This document shows positions 59,301-64,000 of a stretch of 64,000 nt of DNA, one piece after another. The stretch is from Borovskyia barvae. Its lineage: Eukaryota; Euglenozoa; Kinetoplastea; Trypanosomatida; Trypanosomatidae. Made by a program: the position numbers and the translations under genes. Within the stretch, counting starts at the first letter, position 1. The number at the start of each line of letters is the position of its first letter. Below the pieces are notes generated by a model, which was not told where the DNA came from, searched no databases, and worked only from the letters and a program-made list of their open reading frames with translations. The stretch covers positions 434,001 through 498,000 of the forward strand of contig JASAOM010001129.1 in NCBI GenBank assembly GCA_030849085.1, read 5' to 3'.

Positions 59301-61784
59301 TTGTTCGAGGAGGCCTCCCATCGCTATGAAGAGACGCTAACCGAGCTGCAAGATGGGCTTAAAGGGGACGGTGATGTCATCGCCATTACGCCTTCGACGG
59401 CATCCACCTTCATCGACGCCGGCCAGGCACCGAGGCCCAGTGAGGTTTGTGCCGTCACGGTGGATGTCGCCCTGAAGGAAGCGACGGCGAGGAAGGCCAT
59501 GAAATCGTGTGAAGGGCGTAGGCCACAGGGCATCGTCATGACGGGCGCCTTTACGATGGCCCCCGAGGACATCGTCGTGGGGCGCATCTTCTCCGATATC
59601 TTTGCCACGCTAGATCTCATGAAGACAACCGCAGCCATCATGCCACTCGCGGCTGATGAGTTCGAAATCATCCCTCACGAGTATCCTCTGCGGGCGAGCG
59701 GTGATGTGCACGCTGCCCTGTACCGACTCTGTGCCCTCGTGTATGTAATGACCTGTAGTTGGAAGGCGATGCGGGAGAAAGGCTACTTCACCACTGACAT
59801 GCTGCATATTCTGCACAACTTGACCCCCATCGTGCGCGATATTGGCTGCTGTTTCGATCGAGTGGTGCACATCATGGATTTTTACATACGCTTTCCATCC
59901 TCAGGGCTCTCATCGGAGCTCACGAAGGGTGTAATGCAGTTTCGGGCGTTGGGAATGGAGCTGAGCGTGCGCAAGGAGAGGGGTTTGATCGCGGTTATTC
60001 GCCAGACCATCGCTGCTCAACTCATGCGGGAAAGAGAAACGGCAGCCGCCGAAGCAGGTGAGAGGAAAGACAACGATGGCCGTCACCATCAGCAGCTGGC
60101 GCACCAGGCCAAGGACGTGCGCGAGCAGGCTCGCAAGCGTTCGAGCAGGCGCCATCACCGTGATGAGAGTTCGCATCTACGACGGCGAGCCTGTCGTGCG
60201 GAGGGACGCGGTCCCAACCAGGTTGAGACGTCGCATATGAGCCGTCACAGCACACAGAGCGGCTACGGTGATCCCTCCTCAGGCATAGCCTCCCTCACCC
60301 CAGAAAAACCGTTAAGCCATCCTTCAGGGGCCGGCGAGGCGAGAGCTGATGCCCTTTCTCCAGAAGGGCAAAACGCACAGGATGCTCTGCCCCCCTACAC
60401 GGCAGCTGCAACCACGAATCAGGAAGGTGATTCCCTTTATTCCCCAGTGCAGAGGCCGGCTACGACCAGCAACGCCAGCGCTGCGGCAGCAGACCCACCC
60501 CACTCCCCATCGCCAGCCGCAGCCCCGCAGGTCTGGTCTGACAAGCGACAGGAAAGTAGTAGAAACGTCCGCGGGAGTGAGGACGACGGCTTTGCAGATG
60601 GCAGGACCAGCGTTGCGTCGTCCGAAGAAATGCGGCCCCGCGGCACCCATGCGATGTCCAACGCCACACGCATTTTCGACCCAAACGTGTTCGGCCCACC
60701 CGCACCGGTGAGGCCTCCCACGCCCGTGGCTCCACAGCGTACTCCGAGCGCCGTCAGCGCACACCGAGAAAACGGAAGGGATTGTGCTAGTGTTCACTCA
60801 GCGCCGCTACCATCGCCTGACCGACCTCAGACGCTGACGCCCTACCAAAGATCGCTGCAGGATGATCGGCGAAGCCCTCGCACACTGCAGGGATCCACTC
60901 CGCGACAGACACTCTCTGCCCTGCAGCGCATCGATAAGCTGCGAGGCCATCTCCGTGGTATCCAACGTCAGAGCAGCAGGGAGGAGAGGCGCACCTTACC
61001 GACCCACTTCAGCTTTAGCTGCCCAAATTTGGTCGCGCTGAGTCCGACATCGAGTGCTTCACTCACAGTGCCCACCAGCGGCAGGCATCACCACCATCAC
61101 CACGTTAAGGCATCGCCTCAGCATCGCTCTCAGAGGCGGCGGCACCGGCCCAGAAGCAGCAGCGATACCCCCCTCGAAGAGGATCCAGAAAACGTGCGTG
61201 CCCACCAGCCGGCTGGTCACGTTTGTGGGCCTCTCGTGGGCCGTAGCAAAGCCCTTATCGATACGGAAGCAAGCGCCGCCGCCGCCGAACAACGATCCGC
61301 CGTCTCACACTATGTTGACGCGGATGTTCCTTCCCTATCCGAGTCACAGAAGGTCCCAGAGGTACCGCAAGCCTTTGCATCGTCAGCGGAAGGACTGAAG
61401 CACGGTAGCGCAGATCGTATCACCCTCAACCAATCCAGCAGCGATGGCACAGAGAGCTCTGTGCGGAGACTCCAACGTGGCTCCCGGAAGAAACGCAGCG
61501 GACATTCTTCGACCTTTTCATCGCGCTCCTCCTCCTCCTCGGCTGGCGCCGCCGCATCGTCGCACAGCAGCGACAGTCGAAGTCATAGCAGCTCTACGAC
61601 TAGCGGCAGCAATGGAAAAGATGGAGAAGAAGCTTCACTGATCCGCTATAACGACAGCTTCACGACCCCCATCACCGTACAGGACGCGGAGGGGCTGCAC
61701 TCCTTCACACTGTCGCTCGAGATGTTCGGCAAGGAGCTTCGGCGAACTCTTTACGGCTTCGAAGAGATGCTTCAGCGCTTGTAA
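56313..61784 (+). CDS. Giant FUSC/ALMT-like multi-pass membrane protein
   Basis: 1823 residues. Two hydrophobic blocks, each with several membrane helices, lie at about 404-560 ('FWFLVEYALRVTLIAMLVPA', 'LADWALGAAFALCATLLPYP') and 823-970 ('SVAMLISVIFFYYVDSQSLL', 'MIGSVLGFFAATLCRTAADR'). They are separated by a 260-residue charged, helical soluble region. This two-block plan, with a conserved Asp/Arg-containing loop after each block, is that of the fusaric-acid-resistance (FUSC) and plant aluminium-activated malate transporter superfamily, which moves organic anions and aromatic acids. A 400-residue Ser/Ala/Gly-rich N-terminus and an 800-residue tail (His/Arg/Ser-rich, with a natural run of six His at 1592-1597 and Ser runs) are extra. 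The last 50 residues are ordered again. Substrate and membrane are unknown; plasma membrane or acidocalcisome/contractile vacuole are guesses. Confidence 0.75.
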   Translation: MSFSSSRARRPFAEARQSVEHTGDGVNGSAGVPSTHATAEEEQADCKFNETAPMSSPYYAPPLPLHGDGGAWTTITTGVAAATATATQNFAADAVAAEEPICGESSDGCDRPHPSQRTGRGRGHSSDAGSPACAAPSLSVTPQGKRVSTAEVSARKGPLDYPSPPSESAASAVAPLSALAQWPPSISQNRGVREGDAVIAKKQRGGEKHRRWHPHKHADSYNSGDGAAHRRSHRQRRHQRNLSDTHHSAGSLGFDGMHPSAVNYRPSAVPSSPSSTSAATDATQVTVDSFGYPAYHPLFRHAGGLSERGVLTDGAVTAAAIEGSSVPSRQVVSLASHDCGPVNATGGGSGGAMRGGARVPTGGGSSGPGKATLPVPITTDVPWELRNSGDQNITKTFDFLSKRYFWFLVEYALRVTLIAMLVPAALINASLPHTPFTSTTFALTSVVVATGTNFGQTSLFFVQYIKAGFIWLPLATICVALQLNHYLAVWFIVYVGVLFLMAVFTEKTTRRICLLLFNICMINLLSDNESLLFPTRVLADWALGAAFALCATLLPYPLLATHLSARLTSSMFESTATCFTGILSCFWAPSNTERSMAMVRIRSIVRTLDHLIEKFDTNDAYTFYEFLLYETSERREVRKEKVKLVVKLVMNLRAMERVINMVQENPQVMDQSDRCKLLQNHLSGSMDDLSRSMEALLWSISSAKRYDGLRAIRGYFDEVGRSIKHLQNEFDVARRVLFYERQEAITLHNGRMEEFVPLMTFFLFSIVNFWTTLQEFGTFIDRNSPVDDWKLTLAAVWKALLEPFVDNGDLIRRICVRRGEPEVRIVIEAAKVSVAMLISVIFFYYVDSQSLLLSGPTIIAFVSGTNPVEAVKAGADRLSGTMIGSVLGFFAATLCRTAADRVIALCVITFVMTFFRPGQKFGAICMYCNFVAVSSLAPTQQTAEGTISRIQQNTFAIFIYCFISVVVFPVSPNRVLFQKRLQVMYGLNKTVQKLVALFEEASHRYEETLTELQDGLKGDGDVIAITPSTASTFIDAGQAPRPSEVCAVTVDVALKEATARKAMKSCEGRRPQGIVMTGAFTMAPEDIVVGRIFSDIFATLDLMKTTAAIMPLAADEFEIIPHEYPLRASGDVHAALYRLCALVYVMTCSWKAMREKGYFTTDMLHILHNLTPIVRDIGCCFDRVVHIMDFYIRFPSSGLSSELTKGVMQFRALGMELSVRKERGLIAVIRQTIAAQLMRERETAAAEAGERKDNDGRHHQQLAHQAKDVREQARKRSSRRHHRDESSHLRRRACRAEGRGPNQVETSHMSRHSTQSGYGDPSSGIASLTPEKPLSHPSGAGEARADALSPEGQNAQDALPPYTAAATTNQEGDSLYSPVQRPATTSNASAAAADPPHSPSPAAAPQVWSDKRQESSRNVRGSEDDGFADGRTSVASSEEMRPRGTHAMSNATRIFDPNVFGPPAPVRPPTPVAPQRTPSAVSAHRENGRDCASVHSAPLPSPDRPQTLTPYQRSLQDDRRSPRTLQGSTPRQTLSALQRIDKLRGHLRGIQRQSSREERRTLPTHFSFSCPNLVALSPTSSASLTVPTSGRHHHHHHVKASPQHRSQRRRHRPRSSSDTPLEEDPENVRAHQPAGHVCGPLVGRSKALIDTEASAAAAEQRSAVSHYVDADVPSLSESQKVPEVPQAFASSAEGLKHGSADRITLNQSSSDGTESSVRRLQRGSRKKRSGHSSTFSSRSSSSSAGAAASSHSSDSRSHSSSTTSGSNGKDGEEASLIRYNDSFTTPITVQDAEGLHSFTLSLEMFGKELRRTLYGFEEMLQRL

Positions 61785-61814
61785 ACGGAGACAGTGCAAT
61801 CGAAATGTTGCATA

Positions 61815-61848
61815 AGAGAGAAAGAGAGACAGAGAGAGAGAGAGAAAG
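61815..61848. repeat. (GA)n-rich purine run
   Basis: Nearly pure A/G stretch within 35 bases downstream of the FUSC-like stop codon. Confidence 0.8.
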
Positions 61849-62162
61849 TGGAGCGGGAAGAGGGCTGGGTGGAAGAAGAAGAGGAGAGAGAGGACGGTGA
61901 TTGTTTTCTTTTTCCGTGTGCAGCTTAACGGGCCGGGTCTTTACTCGTGCACCCGCGCAGGACGGTGATCGTCGCAGGTGAAAAATGTATCGAGCTCTAA
62001 GATGTGCTCCGGTACATCAAAGACGCGTATACAGCGAAATCCTCGTGATGGATTACCCTACACATGTGTATGTATATACGCACTGCTGCCGAAAAAAGAG
62101 AAGGAAAAGGGAAGAGGATGGAGACACACGTATCATGTGTGCTTCCACGCGCACCTCTCAGG

Positions 62163-62185
62163 TCCCCACCCCACCCTACCCCACC
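62163..62185. repeat. CCCCA-type tandem repeat
   Basis: Five C-runs of three or four separated by A or TA. The minus strand has five G-runs with one- or two-base loops, a textbook quadruplex pattern. Confidence 0.7.
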
Positions 62186-63239
62186 CTCGATTTACCATAC
62201 TTACGCCCTCACATACACTTCCGCACAATTCTCCATTGCTCACTTCCTCGCTCGTCTTCAACGCCCTGCCTTGGCGTCGCAGTGGTGAATTCCGAGCGAA
62301 GGAGAAGAGAGTCGCGGGGCTCGCCCTCCGCCTATGGGTCTTCCTATGCCGGGGTGCGTTTTTCTTGAGGGGGGGGGAGTATCTGCTGCTATCCAACCTC
62401 GGCGTACGTAGCGGGAGGCAACCACTTGTAGATGTTGCGGCCCTATCGAGTGTCGTCGCCGGGAGCAACAGCAGAGCGGAGGAGAGGTGGACCAGCACCG
62501 ACAAAGCGGATCTCCGTTGATGATGGAGCTCTCACAACCTCTTCTCCTCTTCCCCCCAGAAAAAAGATGCATGGCATTCTCAAATACGGCTGCGATAACG
62601 AGCCTTTCGCTTCTTTTGTGTTTTCCTCTTCCCTATGCGACATTATGTGCGACGCCGCCTTCTCTTTCGTGCTTTCCCGGGCCAGCTTTCGGGAAAGGGG
62701 GGAGAAGGGAGCGCCTCCTCGCCTGCTGAACCTAACATTTATATATATATATGGTATATTTCTGTTGGCATGCATGTGGAGTGTCTCATCTCCGCTCGTT
62801 GACTACTTCCATGAGGCGGGACCTGGAAGGTGTTGCCTAAAAGGTTTTAGGATGGGCGGGGGAAGGGGCTCTCTCGAAATGCTCCCATTCACATATCTCC
62901 TGGACTCTCGTCCTCGCTCGCTCGCTTAGCAGGGCTGCTCTTACGCGCGTCTTTCCCTTCTTCTCTGCCTCTCCCCTTCTTCGTGTGTTTCGACAGCACA
63001 TCCTCACAACGTCGTAGGAGTCACCGTGTTGAGTGGCTTGGAAGTATTTCTACTTCCCCCCCCCCACACACACACACCCCACTTGACCAACACCACAAAG
63101 GCAGGCCCTCTTTTGCCGCTCTTTGTGGTGTTGGTTTCTCCCCTTCGTCACACATTCGGTTCCACAACGGAACTACTGCGTTTCTCTCTTCGTCGCACCC
63201 CTCACCCCTCCTTTATTTTGGATCATCCGCATGTCCCCT

Positions 63240-64000
63240 CCCCCACCAACCTCCTCTGCTGTCGTTCGACGACGACGATGACTTTCCGGATTGTCATGCC
63301 CGCTATCACGACACCTCCCTCACACCACTAGCGGATGTTTTCCCCTGAAATAGTTGTGGTGGTTGCAGAGCCTGTCCGAGACCCGCTCGTCCGTCGAACT
63401 GCTGGCGTTGGAGGATGCGACAGGAAGCGCGAAGGGCGCGTCACAGCTGAGACCTATTCGAGAGGCTTCACAAGACCGATGGCCGATGAATCTTCATGTG
63501 GCTGTACGCCCACACCTCCACTTGAGTATCTCCCGTCGAGGCAGCAGCCGATGCGACCTCCCAGGGCTTGGAGACTACGACCGAGGAAGGCTTTGTCAAC
63601 GAATGCCCTTGGACTCTGGGCGTGCGTTGCAGTGCAACTTAGGCGGGAGCCGAAGCTCATCAACGATCGTCGCCAATAGCAACAAACGGAAGGGAATCAT
63701 CTGGGTGCTCCTTGTCGATGGAAGAAGGTGGCACGTCGGTAGGACCACTGCCTTTCTTCCTTCCCCAGGGAGAGCGGGTTCCTCCCCCTGCACCTCTTCA
63801 GAGGGAAAGCGAAGAAGGAGGAAGAGTCCGCCTTTGCCCGTGTGTCGTCATGACACCTTCCCTGCACCACGGGGAGAGATGGGCCTCTGCCATCACGTGC
63901 GCCCCCTGCAGCTCCTGGGCCATGCCTCACCACGGTACCGAGCAGAGCCCATCATGAGGCTGTCCAACGGCTCCTCCGTGTGCTGGTGCAGGTAGACGCC
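63240..64000 (+). pseudogene. Possible decayed coding region, cut by the window edge
   Basis: Coding-like sequence (G/C third positions, mixed amino-acid use) appears on the + strand but moves between frames. One frame holds about 63240-63345 (SFDDDDDFPDCHARYHDTS) and ends at TGA. A second holds about 63354-63480 ('SLSETRSSVELLALEDATGS'), beginning directly after a stop and without an ATG. The first frame resumes at about 63526-63620 ('AAADATSQGLETTTEEGF'), has one stop, and continues to about 63760. A third frame looks best at the very end ('HHEAVQRLLRVLVQVDA') and stays open to base 64000. This suggests a gene disrupted by several indels, or assembly errors in a real gene. No family was recognised. 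Confidence 0.35.

Larger units (their letters stand above)
61785..63239. other. Intergenic spacer after the FUSC-like gene
   Basis: 1.5 kb. It opens with a GA-rich stretch (61815-61848) and includes CCCCA repeats (62163-62185), a G-run (62369-62378), a TATA patch (62738-62750) and C/CA runs (63056-63073). Open frames up to 180 codons (61978-62520) lack the third-position bias of the accepted genes and are not called. Confidence 0.5.

Noticed and set aside
1-64000. tRNA, rRNA, snoRNA, CRISPR array or LTR element
   Set aside because: No B-box-like GGTTCGA pattern in a cloverleaf context, no rRNA-like blocks, no spaced direct repeats and no reverse transcriptase motifs were seen in any frame.

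Overview
The window looks like nuclear DNA of a trypanosomatid, most likely a Leishmania-type parasite (Leishmaniinae). All recognisable genes lie on the + strand as uninterrupted ATG-to-stop frames with G/C-rich third codon positions. Between them are 1-3.5 kb non-coding spacers full of pyrimidine tracts, (TA)n, (TG)n and (GA)n runs. This is how a polycistronic unit matured by spliced-leader trans-splicing and polyadenylation looks. No introns, rRNA, tRNA, CRISPR array or clear transposon was found. The pairing of an Hsp70.4-like gene with two adjacent mitochondrial-type DNA ligases fits, from memory, the gene order of Leishmania chromosome 26 / T. brucei chromosome 7; this was not checked by search.

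Layout from left to right: 3' part of a large protein with BRCT-like segments (1-1781); Hsp70.4-like chaperone (2678-4609); M20-family amidohydrolase (6638-7837); NOL10/Enp2 ribosome-biogenesis factor (9027-11099); a 3.5 kb spacer; a 1598-residue FYVE protein whose zinc finger is split by about 390 residues (14597-19393); a membrane-associated J protein with a DnaJ-X-like C-terminus (20616-23324); a very large PROPPIN/Atg18-like protein (25862-29545); a JMJD7-like JmjC protein (30626-32449); a WD40 plus Utp12-domain protein with an acidic tail, probably Utp5/WDR43 (33565-37035); an unknown membrane protein (38616-39683); a basic, probably mitoribosomal protein (41712-42545); an unknown protein (43614-44804); two diverged kinetoplast-type ATP-dependent DNA ligases (45998-47938 and 50003-51508); a thioredoxin-fold plus helical-repeat protein (52713-54371); a giant FUSC/ALMT-like membrane protein (56313-61784); and at the right edge a stretch that reads as coding only in shifting frames (about 63240-64000).

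Two themes recur. One is ribosome assembly in the nucleolus (Enp2 and the Utp12-domain protein). The other is the mitochondrion/kinetoplast (two DNA ligases, the mS38-like protein, the thioredoxin-fold protein and possibly the J protein). A third pair, the FYVE and PROPPIN-like proteins, points to phosphoinositide-marked membranes. In trypanosomatids neighbours in a transcription unit need not share function, so these groupings are only suggestive. Several proteins carry known folds enlarged by long low-complexity insertions, the clearest being the split FYVE finger and the PROPPIN-like protein with an altered FRRG motif.

Starts were set at the first plausible in-frame ATG. Several frames stay open upstream of that ATG, and these extensions were treated as 5' UTR.
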